A stretch of 58,684 nt of DNA, from assembly GCA_900314525.1 (NCBI GenBank), contig OMVN01000026.1, positions 1 to 58,684 on the forward strand, read 5' to 3'. A program made the translations under genes and the position numbers. This document shows positions 46,975 to 55,704 of this stretch, piece after piece. The notes beneath the pieces were generated by a model that was not told where the DNA came from, searched no databases, and saw nothing but the letters and a program-made list of their open reading frames with translations. Position 1 is the stretch's first letter. Every line of letters begins with the position of its first letter. Origin of the DNA: an uncultured Eubacteriales bacterium. Lineage in GTDB: Bacteria; Bacillota; Clostridia; Lachnospirales; Lachnospiraceae.

Positions 46975-47382
46975 TTATTTTTCCTTTATTCTAATTATTG
47001 TATCTGCCACAACTTTTTCCTTAATTATAAATTTGTGATTATCTAGTTGATATTTTTTTACTTTAATAACATCATCTCTTGATATATTAAAAAAACCTTG
47101 GCTATATCCTATCTTAGCTATAATTTCACACTCTTCTTCGCCATTACCTACAACAACATCCCTTGGTTTTGCTACAATTACACTGCTGCAGATTTCATTA
47201 TAAATTTCATTTTTTATTTCATCTGTTCCCTTTCCATAAATATCATATTTATATAAAACTGCTCTTATGGATACTAAATCAGATAGATAAAATGAACACA
47301 TAATCATTGTGGCTATTATGACTATTATTATTGGAAAAATTAGTGACATTTCTATTGTTATATTTCCCTCATACTTTTTTAT
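46975..47382 (-). CDS. TadE-like pseudopilin (AUA start suspected)
   Basis: About 135 residues: a short basic leader and a type IVb-pilin-like helix (YEGNITIEMSLIFPIIIVIIATMI), with Glu at position +5 after the Gly. The rest is a small extracellular domain. The frame has an ATG far upstream (47520), but that lies deep in the peptidase gene. At the natural place the only good initiation signal is AAAAGGGG seven bases before an ATA at 47380-47382, giving M-K-K-Y. An in-frame TTG at 47400 has no ribosome site. It follows the prepilin peptidase. Confidence 0.75.
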   Translation of the reverse strand: MKKYEGNITIEMSLIFPIIIVIIATMIMCSFYLSDLVSIRAVLYKYDIYGKGTDEIKNEIYNEICSSVIVAKPRDVVVGNGEEECEIIAKIGYSQGFFNISRDDVIKVKKYQLDNHKFIIKEKVVADTIIRIKEK

Positions 47383-47420
47383 ATCAATTCCCCTTTTCAA
47401 CAAATATCTAAAACAGGATA

Positions 47421-47843
47421 TTAAACAAATTTTATTATGATAAATGACAGTAAAATAAATGGTACAAAAGGCAATCTGGTCTTTAAACTTTTTCTTAATA
47501 TAATTAATATAGGCGTGCATATCACCAAAACAAGAATGAAAGCAATCAATAGTATTCTTGTTACTTTCAAAATACCTACCATAGTACCAATAACTGCTAT
47601 AATTATTCCGTCTCCTTTTCCTATCTGTCCATTAAATAAAATACTTGATAGATATATTAAAGCCCCTGGTATAAGCCCCAAAATAATATATAGAAAATTA
47701 AATCGATTTAGAAATATTAAAATAAAAATATATATCAATTCGGTTACTATACATACAAAAAAATTTATATGTCTTGTTCTTAAATCTTCATAACTGCATA
47801 TAAATAAAAAAAGCAGCAAAATCAAATCTTCTATTATATCCAT
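47421..47843 (-). CDS. Prepilin peptidase, TadV/CpaA-like
   Basis: The 140-residue product starts at the ATG at 47841-47843 with GGAGG six bases upstream. It is an A24-type prepilin peptidase in short (TadV) form, with about five membrane helices. The two catalytic aspartates are in SYEDLRTRHI (about residue 18) and the GKGDG motif (about residue 75). It trims the leaders of Flp and pseudopilins in this locus. Confidence 0.88.
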   Translation of the reverse strand: MDIIEDLILLLFLFICSYEDLRTRHINFFVCIVTELIYIFILIFLNRFNFLYIILGLIPGALIYLSSILFNGQIGKGDGIIIAVIGTMVGILKVTRILLIAFILVLVICTPILIILRKSLKTRLPFVPFILLSFIIIKFV

Positions 47844-47845
47844 TA

Positions 47846-48655
47846 TTATCCTCCACACTTACTACATTTGGTCCTGTCCCCAACATCCCTTATATCTATA
47901 CCAATAATATTACGCTCTAATTTATTACAATCTATGTTTCCATGATACCTCCTTCCATCTTTAGTAATATATACATACTCATTCTCGTCTTTCTGCCCGC
48001 TTATGCATGATTCACATGGATAGTATTTTGCCCCGCTATTATTCCTATATCTGTCTATTTCTCCAAAAGATACACTTTCTATATTTCTTTTTATATATGT
48101 GCAATTCTTATCTAAATGGTAAACTTTTCCTGTTCTTGTAATATAAACAGTTTGTCTCTTGCTTTTTGATGATTCTTTAAGACTCTCTCCAACCCAGGAT
48201 TTAAAATAACTCCTATTTGCCATATTCATTGGATATTTATATCCAAAAAAATTATAAAGTGCAATATATGAAACTTTAATATCATTTACTCCTTCTCCAT
48301 TTTTATCAATTACTGATTCTAAGATATTTAAAACAGGAGAATTGACTTGTGATTCTTTCATGCACTTATTAACCTCATTATCCTGTATATTCTTGAGTAC
48401 ATATGCAATTGTAATCCCGCTAGTTAATATTTCCTTGTCCTGCTCACCTACAAGATTCTCAAATTCCTGAGACTTGAATTTCTCAACTATGTACTGATAC
48501 CTTGAAACTTTTTGAGATGCAAAAAATATTTTATCCTGAATAACATTGTTACAATTTATCAGAATAAATAATTTTAACAGACATAATATTGCCATAGTAA
48601 ATATTGGCAAAATAAGCGATGCCTCTAATGTAATTACTGCTTCATCCCTTTTTAT
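47846..48655 (-). CDS. TadE-like pseudopilin with tandem Cys-motif C terminus (AUA start suspected)
   Basis: With the ATA at 48653-48655 as start (GGGAG eight bases upstream) the product has 269 residues: K-R-D-E-A-V-I-T-L-E-A-S then a hydrophobic helix (pilin-like), an extracellular domain, and two tandem copies of a Cys module at the C terminus. These are VYITRTGKVYHLDKNCTY...YPCESC and YVYITKDGRRYHGNIDCN...TKCSKC. Each keeps YH, one Cys and a CxxC and could bind zinc. The frame is open up to an ATG at 48757 that has its own ribosome-like site, but this ATG lies inside a long inverted repeat. Confidence 0.75.
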   Translation of the reverse strand: MKRDEAVITLEASLILPIFTMAILCLLKLFILINCNNVIQDKIFFASQKVSRYQYIVEKFKSQEFENLVGEQDKEILTSGITIAYVLKNIQDNEVNKCMKESQVNSPVLNILESVIDKNGEGVNDIKVSYIALYNFFGYKYPMNMANRSYFKSWVGESLKESSKSKRQTVYITRTGKVYHLDKNCTYIKRNIESVSFGEIDRYRNNSGAKYYPCESCISGQKDENEYVYITKDGRRYHGNIDCNKLERNIIGIDIRDVGDRTKCSKCGG

Positions 48656-48672
48656 ACTAATCGCTCCCTTTT

Positions 48673-48774
48673 CATGGAAGATCGTTAAAATGTACCATAA
48701 AATGTCAGGCTTGCAAACTATCGGGAGAAGAATAAGCTTATTTGTAATATGGTACATTTTAATGATCCCCCATG
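48673..48774. repeat. 27-bp inverted repeat (MITE-like hairpin)
   Basis: Arms 48673-48699 and 48748-48774 are complementary at 24 of 27 positions and enclose 48 bp. The core 20-bp arms (48680-48699 and 48748-48767) have one mismatch. It sits between two tad genes, 18 bp before the start region of the downstream gene. There is no T-tract on the minus strand. Confidence 0.85.
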
Positions 48775-48779
48775 CTTTT

Positions 48780-50849
48780 CTAGTATTTGAAATTGTCTAT
48801 AACTTTAAAATCGAAATTGTCTTCCTTGAAAAAAATAATATTTTTAACAAATCCCAGTCCTGAAAATATTCTCTTACTTTCAAAATGTGATTCAACTGAT
48901 ATTCCCAAAATACAATCTTTTATATTAAAATTACTGTTATATTTTTTCTGCATATCTATCTGTATTAAATCAAGTATTCTATATACTGTTTCCTGTCTGC
49001 TATTCATTAGCAATAAACATCTCAAGTAATTTTCATAATTCAAACCCGGTCTGTCTTTTTTTGACTCCTCATCTCCTGATTTTAGCCCTGATGCATTTTC
49101 GAGAGACAGATTCCAATTTTCTTCAGTTTTCATTACCTGAACCTTATATCCATCTAATAAATCTTTCACATCAACAACTGACTCTGCAAATGCCCATGCA
49201 CCCATAATAAGAAGCCATGTTACTCTTATTACCACGGGTAATCCTGTAAATCCCGTTGTAAGTAATGCAAGATCATATGCTTCCTGTCTCTTTGCATTAT
49301 CACCTAATAGAAATAAAAGATTAAGTCCTTCCCTTATTAACAACAATTTATCAATTATCACATCTTCGTTTTCTCTATCTGAATACTTTCCGCTTATTAT
49401 GTACTCCAATTGATATTTTAGACTATCTAAACCATCATCGGTGTATGAATCAAATTTATCTAATACATACTGTGAAATAAGAACTTTTCTCTTAAGAATA
49501 GTAGTTTCATCATATTGTGTCCAATCTGCCCCACCGTTCAATGATTTATCTCCTGATGGCAATGAATTTATATCTTCAATTTTTCCATCAGATAGTCCTC
49601 CCGATACTATATAATTTATTATGCCATCTTTTCTTATCTTGTCAGTAAAGTCAATAATATCTACAGTATTATTATTTTCTTCATCTTCCTGTGTTGAAAA
49701 AGAATTATATAGTTTATTAATATCAAAATTCATAATACTAATATTTGCCTTATTTACACAGTTTTCCATTCTTTCAAAAAATTGACCTGTATCATCATAA
49801 ACAGACAATGCATATGCAAATTGCGCAATATCCTCCATATCTTTTCTTATGTCACTCATATCTGCTGAAACTTGTGAAATGATCATTTTCTGATTATTTA
49901 ATTCTTCCCTATTTTCACTTATGTGGAATAAATTTCCATCCAAACCGCTAATTTCATTATTCATATCTTCAATTTCTGCTGCAATTGCATTATAGCTCTC
50001 AGGAACCATTTCACTTTTTTTCTGATCTAATTTGATTTTAACGCTATTTATTTTCTCTTTTGCACTTTCTATATTTTTTTCATAATTTTGAATGTTATCC
50101 AGCGAATCATCATAATATCTCTGAATTTTTAAAGTATATTCTATATAATTTTTATATTCTACTTTAAATTCATCAAATTTTTTATCTTTTTCTTCAATAC
50201 TATTTTCATCATATGATTTTATCTCATTTATAATTCCAGTCATATTATTTAATATATCCCTGGGATTATATTGATAATTCTTTATTCCATCTATATTCGT
50301 CTTTAATTCCGTTGCATTATTATTTGCATCAATTATATTTTTTCTGCACTCACTTAATTCTTCATCAAAATTATCTACATCTTTTCCTGAATTAACTGCT
50401 TTATATTCATCTATTATTTTGTTAATAACATCATCAGCTATTTCATATTTCATATATTCACAGATTTGCTTTTCTATTAATTCACCCTCATAATCGAGTG
50501 CACATGTTTTATATAAAATTGATGTTCCTGTATATTTTAATGACATGAAATCCGCAACAGGAAGTCTAAAACCCCCCTTTAAATCACAATTATTTTTAGC
50601 ATAGTTGTCATACAGATCCATAAATTCATTATCATCTTTCCACAGTAGCATTATCCCATAATCATCAAAGACCTCTCTTGCATATGATGCAAAACATGAA
50701 TCAATGGATAGCTTTGATATCTGACTGGATCTGTATGATAAACTATAACTCCTTGCATATTCTAAAGATGTAAGTACTATTGAAAAAACCAGAATAATAA
50801 TTAATGTAAGAAAAACTGTAATAACGCCCTGACTGTTTTTTGTTTTTAT
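48780..50849 (-). CDS. DUF5702-type large pseudopilin (AUA start suspected)
   Basis: The largest tad protein, 689 residues from an ATA at 50847-50849. N terminus: K-T-K-N-S-Q-G-V-I-T-V-F then a membrane helix (LTLIIILVFSIVLTSLEYA), as in TadE/TadG-type minor pilins. A long helical extracellular region follows (many Asp/Asn/Glu, coiled-coil stretches at about 150-330), then a hydrophobic segment with AFAESVVDVKDLLDGY near residue 585, and a C-terminal NYLRCLLLMNS region typical of DUF5702. The in-frame stop at 50865-50867 leaves only TGT-GAG-GTA-ATA-AAA-ATA before it, so no ATG/GTG/TTG start exists before the helix. GAGG is 8 bases before the chosen ATA. The first ATG (50651) would remove the pilin helix. 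Confidence 0.8.
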   Translation of the reverse strand: MKTKNSQGVITVFLTLIIILVFSIVLTSLEYARSYSLSYRSSQISKLSIDSCFASYAREVFDDYGIMLLWKDDNEFMDLYDNYAKNNCDLKGGFRLPVADFMSLKYTGTSILYKTCALDYEGELIEKQICEYMKYEIADDVINKIIDEYKAVNSGKDVDNFDEELSECRKNIIDANNNATELKTNIDGIKNYQYNPRDILNNMTGIINEIKSYDENSIEEKDKKFDEFKVEYKNYIEYTLKIQRYYDDSLDNIQNYEKNIESAKEKINSVKIKLDQKKSEMVPESYNAIAAEIEDMNNEISGLDGNLFHISENREELNNQKMIISQVSADMSDIRKDMEDIAQFAYALSVYDDTGQFFERMENCVNKANISIMNFDINKLYNSFSTQEDEENNNTVDIIDFTDKIRKDGIINYIVSGGLSDGKIEDINSLPSGDKSLNGGADWTQYDETTILKRKVLISQYVLDKFDSYTDDGLDSLKYQLEYIISGKYSDRENEDVIIDKLLLIREGLNLLFLLGDNAKRQEAYDLALLTTGFTGLPVVIRVTWLLIMGAWAFAESVVDVKDLLDGYKVQVMKTEENWNLSLENASGLKSGDEESKKDRPGLNYENYLRCLLLMNSRQETVYRILDLIQIDMQKKYNSNFNIKDCILGISVESHFESKRIFSGLGFVKNIIFFKEDNFDFKVIDNFKY

Positions 50850-50864
50850 TTTTATTACCTCACA

Positions 50865-51080
50865 TTAAAATGTACTTATTTTTGATGCCAATTTGACAAA
50901 TACATTATTTACAATTGTCGTAATCTGCGTTCTAAAAATCATAACAAGTCCAACCAGTACAACTATTATAAGAATAACTTCAATTACTCCCATTCCCCTG
51001 TTGTCTTCAGCCAAATTACTAGTTATAATCTTCCCTTTAATTTTGTTGATTAAATCCTTTACTCTATTTACAATCCCCAT
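50865..51080 (-). CDS. Flp-type type IVb pilin
   Basis: The 71-residue product has a basic leader (about residues 1-30) ending in GMG and the mature N terminus VIEVILIIVVLVGLVMIF, with the conserved Glu. This is the major pilin of the tad machine. The ATG has GGAAAGGGG upstream. Its stop codon is followed in the same frame by the DUF5702 gene. Confidence 0.88.
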   Translation of the reverse strand: MGIVNRVKDLINKIKGKIITSNLAEDNRGMGVIEVILIIVVLVGLVMIFRTQITTIVNNVFVKLASKISTF

Positions 51081-51133
51081 ATTATCCCCTTTCCTTTCAT
51101 TAAATAATTTGATTGATTATAAAAATTATTAAT

Positions 51134-52570
51134 CTATAAGTTGAATGATAAAATAGCTGGAACCATAATTATTATCATAGAAATTACAAGCATAATTATC
51201 ATCGGAATTAATAACTTTGTTCCTGCTTTATCTCCCCTTTTTCTTGCTGTTTTCTTTCTGATTTCAAATGCTTCCTTTATTTCGTCATCAAGCACATTTT
51301 TTAATCCCTTTGTTCCCTTTTTTATATTTTGTTCTAGCAAATTTGAAAATTTAATATATGTATGTAGTCCACATCTTCTGCCAAATTCCAAATATGCTTG
51401 TCCTTCTGAGTACCCCATTTTCATCTTTTGTCTGGCATATTTCATCTCTTCATACAATATACTATTATCTGTATTTTTCTTTTCAAAATCCCTAATTATC
51501 TTATCCCACGCGCTTAAAATGCTCATACCAGAATTTTGTAAAATTGTAATTTTATATACAAGACCTGCATATTCTGCTTCTAATATTTCCCTTCTTTTTT
51601 CTATTTTTTCATCTGTCTTCTTTCCAATTAAAATAAATATAATAATGCCTGTTACAAATGCAAATATTATAAAAATCCAAGACTTATTTTCATTTTTTAT
51701 ATAAAAATTTACTTTATATTTTTTAGAAATATCATTTAAATTGACCTCTTCTCTCTGACTATCTGTATTATTTTTTTTATTTACTATATCAAGAATATTT
51801 TTATAGTAATCCCTTTTTTCCTTGTTTAAAATCAAATCAAATTCAATTTCCTTTTTATAACCTGAAAGTAGTAAAATTGCCCTGACCTTTACTTCCTTAT
51901 TTTCATCAATTTCTTCCCAGTTTATTTTTCCTGAATAATTAATACACTGACTATCACAATTCCACTCAACTGATACTCCATTCTCAAGCGAACTCACTAG
52001 ATTTATATCATCTGTTATATTATCTAAACTCTTATTTTTCCCTAGAATCAACTTATTTAGCTTTCTTTCGCTCTCACCAAATATCTTTTCTGCCTCTTCT
52101 TTTGTATAGTCCTTTTCTTTTATATCAATATTTACATTTTCTGATTTATTTCCGTGCTTAATTATTAGATCATAATTTTTGCTTATACTTCCACTTTCTG
52201 GCCTTTTTAAACTGCTTATCTTCTTGTTATCTGTCAGTAGTTCTTTTATACAATTTAAGTATCCTATAAATAAAATTAATAGAAATATCAGTAAGGAAAA
52301 AGACAATCTTCTAATCAGGTATAAATATGCTTGATTTCTGTTTATACTGCCTAATTTTAACTGATTCAATTTATTTATAATGTTTTCATATCTAATTTTA
52401 TGAATTGTATTATCTATAAAATCTAATATTCTGGCACTGGGAGAATATAAAAATTTCAGTCTGTGATTCTTAAAATCTAATTTGCTGAAATTATTTTTTT
52501 TGTATTTTCTAGTTAAAATCAGAACTATTATGGTTATCAAAACTATAATTGTATATATTGTAAAAAACAA
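51134..52570 (-). CDS. tadC: TadC-like inner-membrane platform protein
   Basis: The 478-residue product has an N-terminal membrane helix, another around residues 90-105, an extended charged domain (about 120-300), and a C-terminal T2SSF domain (about 330-478: QNSGMSILSAWDKIIRDF, EMKYARQKMKMGYSEGQAY, and the last two helices). The pair with the TadB-like gene upstream is the standard platform of a tad pilus. The large middle domain is longer than in typical TadC. The TTG start has GGGGG upstream. Confidence 0.82.
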   Translation of the reverse strand: MFFTIYTIIVLITIIVLILTRKYKKNNFSKLDFKNHRLKFLYSPSARILDFIDNTIHKIRYENIINKLNQLKLGSINRNQAYLYLIRRLSFSLLIFLLILFIGYLNCIKELLTDNKKISSLKRPESGSISKNYDLIIKHGNKSENVNIDIKEKDYTKEEAEKIFGESERKLNKLILGKNKSLDNITDDINLVSSLENGVSVEWNCDSQCINYSGKINWEEIDENKEVKVRAILLLSGYKKEIEFDLILNKEKRDYYKNILDIVNKKNNTDSQREEVNLNDISKKYKVNFYIKNENKSWIFIIFAFVTGIIIFILIGKKTDEKIEKRREILEAEYAGLVYKITILQNSGMSILSAWDKIIRDFEKKNTDNSILYEEMKYARQKMKMGYSEGQAYLEFGRRCGLHTYIKFSNLLEQNIKKGTKGLKNVLDDEIKEAFEIRKKTARKRGDKAGTKLLIPMIIMLVISMIIIMVPAILSFNL

Positions 52571-52582
52571 TTATCATCCCCC

Positions 52583-53329
52583 TTATACACTAATATTTGT
52601 AATTTTTTCCCCAATAATGAAGGCAACTGTATATAATAATAAACATATTGTCATTATTAATTTTCCAATCAGTGTATTATACATAACGCTCATCATATTC
52701 CCTGAAGTAAAATTAACATATAATATCATTATTAGTGGAACAATATCCATAATTCTCTGCTCATATTTTTTTGAATTAATTATTGTTTCTATTTCTCTTT
52801 CCACTTCTATTTTCTGACATATTGAATCTGCTGCATTCTTTACAATTTCAATGATATTTCCACCACTTCTCTTTGCAATATTAATTACATCAGAAAATAA
52901 TATGATTTCCTCAATCTGACACCGGTTTCCAAAATCTTCAAAACAGTTTTCAATATTCATATTCAGTTTGATTCGCTTGCAGATTATCATTAATTCTCTG
53001 CAAATATCTGAATCTTTATCATATAATTTAACCATTTCTTTGTAACATTCACCAATTGAATTCTCTAATGAATAACCAGCCAATAATTGAGAACATAAGG
53101 ACAAACAAAATTCCTTAAATTGTATTTTCAGCATTTTTATTCTACTTTTTATAATCATATTTTTTATAATACGAAAATATATTTTTACTGGTATTATAAA
53201 TATAATAAAAGCTATTATGCTTTTGAAAAAAGTATATGAAAAAGCAATATCAATAATTAAAATATAAAATGCGTATTTTACATATTCATATCTGCTAAAT
53301 CTATACTCACTATATTTTATTGTTTCCGT
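52583..53329 (-). CDS. tadB: TadB-like platform protein (ACG start suspected)
   Basis: The T2SSF core (about residues 60-190: FKEFCLSLCSQLLAGYSLENSIGECYKEMVKLY, IAKRSGGNIIEIVKNAADSI) and C-terminal helices are clear. The frame extends upstream of the first ATG (53158) through an expected N-terminal membrane segment (Y-V-K-Y-A-F-Y-I-L-I-I-D-I-A-F...). There is no ATG/GTG/TTG before it. A perfect AGGAGG lies nine bases before ACG (53327-53329), so the product has 248 residues if ACG initiates. It overlaps the end of tadA by 20 bp. Confidence 0.8.
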   Translation of the reverse strand, partial: TETIKYSEYRFSRYEYVKYAFYILIIDIAFSYTFFKSIIAFIIFIIPVKIYFRIIKNMIIKSRIKMLKIQFKEFCLSLCSQLLAGYSLENSIGECYKEMVKLYDKDSDICRELMIICKRIKLNMNIENCFEDFGNRCQIEEIILFSDVINIAKRSGGNIIEIVKNAADSICQKIEVEREIETIINSKKYEQRIMDIVPLIMILYVNFTSGNMMSVMYNTLIGKLIMTICLLLYTVAFIIGEKITNISV

Positions 53330-54551
53330 AAATTTCTGCCTCCTTAAACAACCCGTTATTAATTAATTTCTGAGTATTCCTAAGACCATTTTTTGTCCAG
53401 GTAAGTTTTCCGTTGACCTTTATGTTTTCACATCCTTTTTCTTCATCAAATTCATATAACTTGTTAAGAATAAAATCATCATTTTGTATCCCTATAATTT
53501 CAACTATCTCTATAACTTTCCTTGTCCTATCTCTAAGTCTTCCCAGTTGCACAAGGATATCAATTCCTGATGCAATTTGACTTCTAACTGCAGAAATTGG
53601 AATTTCCATTCCCATTAATATCATTGTTTCAAGTCTTGACAACATATCTCTTGGACTGTTTGCATGACCTGTACTAAGGCTTCCATCATGTCCTGTATTC
53701 ATAGCCTGTAGCATATCTATTGCTTCAGGTCCTCTGACCTCACCTACAACTATTCTGTCTGGTCTCATTCTAAGGCTGGATTTTATTAAATCCCTTATCG
53801 TTACCGCATTTTCCCCTTCAATATTCGCTTCCCTTGCCTCTAATTTGACTATATTTTCAATATTTTGTAGTTGTAATTCCGCAGAATCTTCAATTGTTAT
53901 TATTCTCTCCGTGTTTGGAATAAAATTTGACAATGCATTTAAAAATGTTGTTTTTCCTGATCCTGTGCCCCCACTAATAAATATATTGTAACCAGAAACC
54001 ACCAGTACTCTTAAAAACTCTGCAGCTTCTTTTGTTATAGAATTTATCTCTATTAGTTTATCAATTGTAATTCTTTCTTTTGGAAATCTCCTTATTGTAA
54101 GTATAGGACCATTAATTGCAACTGGTTTTAATACAACATTTACTCTAGATCCATCTTTTAATCTGCTGTCGACAATTGGTGTTGATTCATTTACCCTCCT
54201 ATTTACAAATGACACAATCTGCTGTATTACATCTTCAAGTCTTTCAAGTGATGAGAATTTTCCATCATATTTACATATAATCCCCTGCTTCTCATAAAAA
54301 ATATTGTCTGGACCATTAATCATTATTTCAGTAATATCTGCATCTGAAATAATTTCCTCCAAAATATCCAGACCCCTTATTGAATCAAATATTTCCCTTC
54401 TAAGTTTATTTTTTTTGTTAATTGAAAATATTTTATATTTTGTGTACTCTAAAATTTCTTCATCAATAATTTCATAAATACTGCTATCTTCAATATCATC
54501 ATTGAGATTTATTCTGTTAATTACTTTTTCTCTTAGTTCTCTAACACAATA
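53310..54551 (-). CDS. tadA: TadA-like secretion ATPase, start undefined
   Basis: The ORF encodes a CpaF/TadA ATPase with Walker A SGGTGSGKTTFLNA, the TIEDSAELQL Asp box, RMRPDRIVVGEVRGPEAIDML (Walker B) and GHDGSLSTGHANSPRDML (His box). Translated from the first TTG (54362) it lacks the conserved N-terminal domain, which is nevertheless present in the same frame (R-E-K-V-I-N-R-I-N-L and R-R-E-I-F-D-S-I-R-G-L-D). The frame runs directly from the tadZ stop codon (54552-54554) with no ATG/GTG/TTG. One missing A after GTGTTA (54545) would restore a GTG start. I give the whole open frame. Confidence 0.85.
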   Translation of the reverse strand, partial: YCVRELREKVINRINLNDDIEDSSIYEIIDEEILEYTKYKIFSINKKNKLRREIFDSIRGLDILEEIISDADITEIMINGPDNIFYEKQGIICKYDGKFSSLERLEDVIQQIVSFVNRRVNESTPIVDSRLKDGSRVNVVLKPVAINGPILTIRRFPKERITIDKLIEINSITKEAAEFLRVLVVSGYNIFISGGTGSGKTTFLNALSNFIPNTERIITIEDSAELQLQNIENIVKLEAREANIEGENAVTIRDLIKSSLRMRPDRIVVGEVRGPEAIDMLQAMNTGHDGSLSTGHANSPRDMLSRLETMILMGMEIPISAVRSQIASGIDILVQLGRLRDRTRKVIEIVEIIGIQNDDFILNKLYEFDEEKGCENIKVNGKLTWTKNGLRNTQKLINNGLFKEAEIYGNNKI

Positions 54552-55541
54552 TTAATCACCCCTTATTTTAGAATCTAATTCATCTGTAATAAAAGATAAA
54601 TTCTCTCCTTCTTCCATATCTGAGTTTTCAATTAAATACTCCCTAATATTATCTATTTCATATTCGGACTGATTGCTTATATAGTTTATAAGCTTATCCT
54701 TTTTTATCTTCCAGTACTTATCATTTTCATAGGGGATTATTGATTCAAATGATTCAGCAATTATCCTTAAATAATCCTGAACTATACTGGACAGACTGAT
54801 AATTATAACATTGTAATTTCTCATTTCACCAATCTTTTTAATTAATCTTATAATATACTCTGTATCAATATTTCTCAAATCACTTCCACATTTTACAGCT
54901 GGAATATATTCCAATCCATTGTAATATCCTATTATGGATTCTATTTTTAATGAAAGTGCTTCATTCTGAGTCATAGATAAATAAATAATATCTGAAAAAT
55001 TTCCAGAAGTATTTCCCATTATATAATTGTCAAGAACAGAAAATTCCTTCAAATCAATATACAATATTCTATATCCTTTTTTAGCCAAACAAACCCCCAT
55101 TTTCACTGGCCATATTTCTGTCCTCAGGCTATCTATCGGTGTAAAAATACTAATTATCCTAGTTTCATTTTTTCTTATATACCTTAATTTCTTATTAACT
55201 AATATACTTCTGTTAATACATTCCTCGATAATTTGATTTATCAATTCTTCTACCTGCTGATATCTATATACTGATTTTACTCCTGAAATACTATCAACAT
55301 TTTCCTCATCAGTCATAACCATGATTTTATTTAATCCATATCTATTTATAAAATCACAAGACAAAAGATTCTCTCCAATTACAATCATGTCTGTATCTTC
55401 ACTGTTTTCATAAAATGTCTCTAATGATGAGAAGAAATATATGATATATTCTTCTTTTCTCTTTCCTAATAGATAATCTCTGAAATTTTCAATATAATAA
55501 TTATCGTCATATATCAGTGCAATATTAAGTCGTTTTTTCAT
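54552..55541 (-). CDS. TadZ/CpaE-like atypical ATPase
   Basis: The 329-residue product has an N-terminal receiver-like domain (about residues 1-110: IALIYDDNYYIENFRDYLLGK, DMIVIGENLL) and a MinD-like half. The deviant Walker A is degenerate: the strand ISIFTPIDSLRTEIW has no GKT, and the VIIISLSSIVQDYLRII part aligns with the Walker B region. TadZ/CpaE proteins place the pilus machine at the pole or a focus. The ATG has AGGAG upstream. Probably the first gene of the tad operon. Confidence 0.75.
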   Translation of the reverse strand: MKKRLNIALIYDDNYYIENFRDYLLGKRKEEYIIYFFSSLETFYENSEDTDMIVIGENLLSCDFINRYGLNKIMVMTDEENVDSISGVKSVYRYQQVEELINQIIEECINRSILVNKKLRYIRKNETRIISIFTPIDSLRTEIWPVKMGVCLAKKGYRILYIDLKEFSVLDNYIMGNTSGNFSDIIYLSMTQNEALSLKIESIIGYYNGLEYIPAVKCGSDLRNIDTEYIIRLIKKIGEMRNYNVIIISLSSIVQDYLRIIAESFESIIPYENDKYWKIKKDKLINYISNQSEYEIDNIREYLIENSDMEEGENLSFITDELDSKIRGD

Positions 55542-55704
55542 TCATATTATATTTCTCCTTTCTTTACTTTTTGTTTTTGTGATGTTACATCAGTATATAA
55601 CATGAGATTCAATTTGTAAAGTACTTTTTGGAATAAAATTACAGATTTCTGTTTATACTTAATATGAATACATTTTTTCATAATTAGCATATGAGGTGAT
55701 TTAT

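Noticed and set aside
47383-47520. ATG at 47520 as start of the TadE-like gene
   Set aside because: It lies 100 bp inside the prepilin peptidase gene, has no ribosome site and adds a non-pilin N terminus.
48657-48757. ATG at 48757 as start of the Cys-module pseudopilin
   Set aside because: It has a ribosome-like site but would place 34 odd residues, encoded by an inverted repeat, before the pilin leader. It remains a possible alternative.
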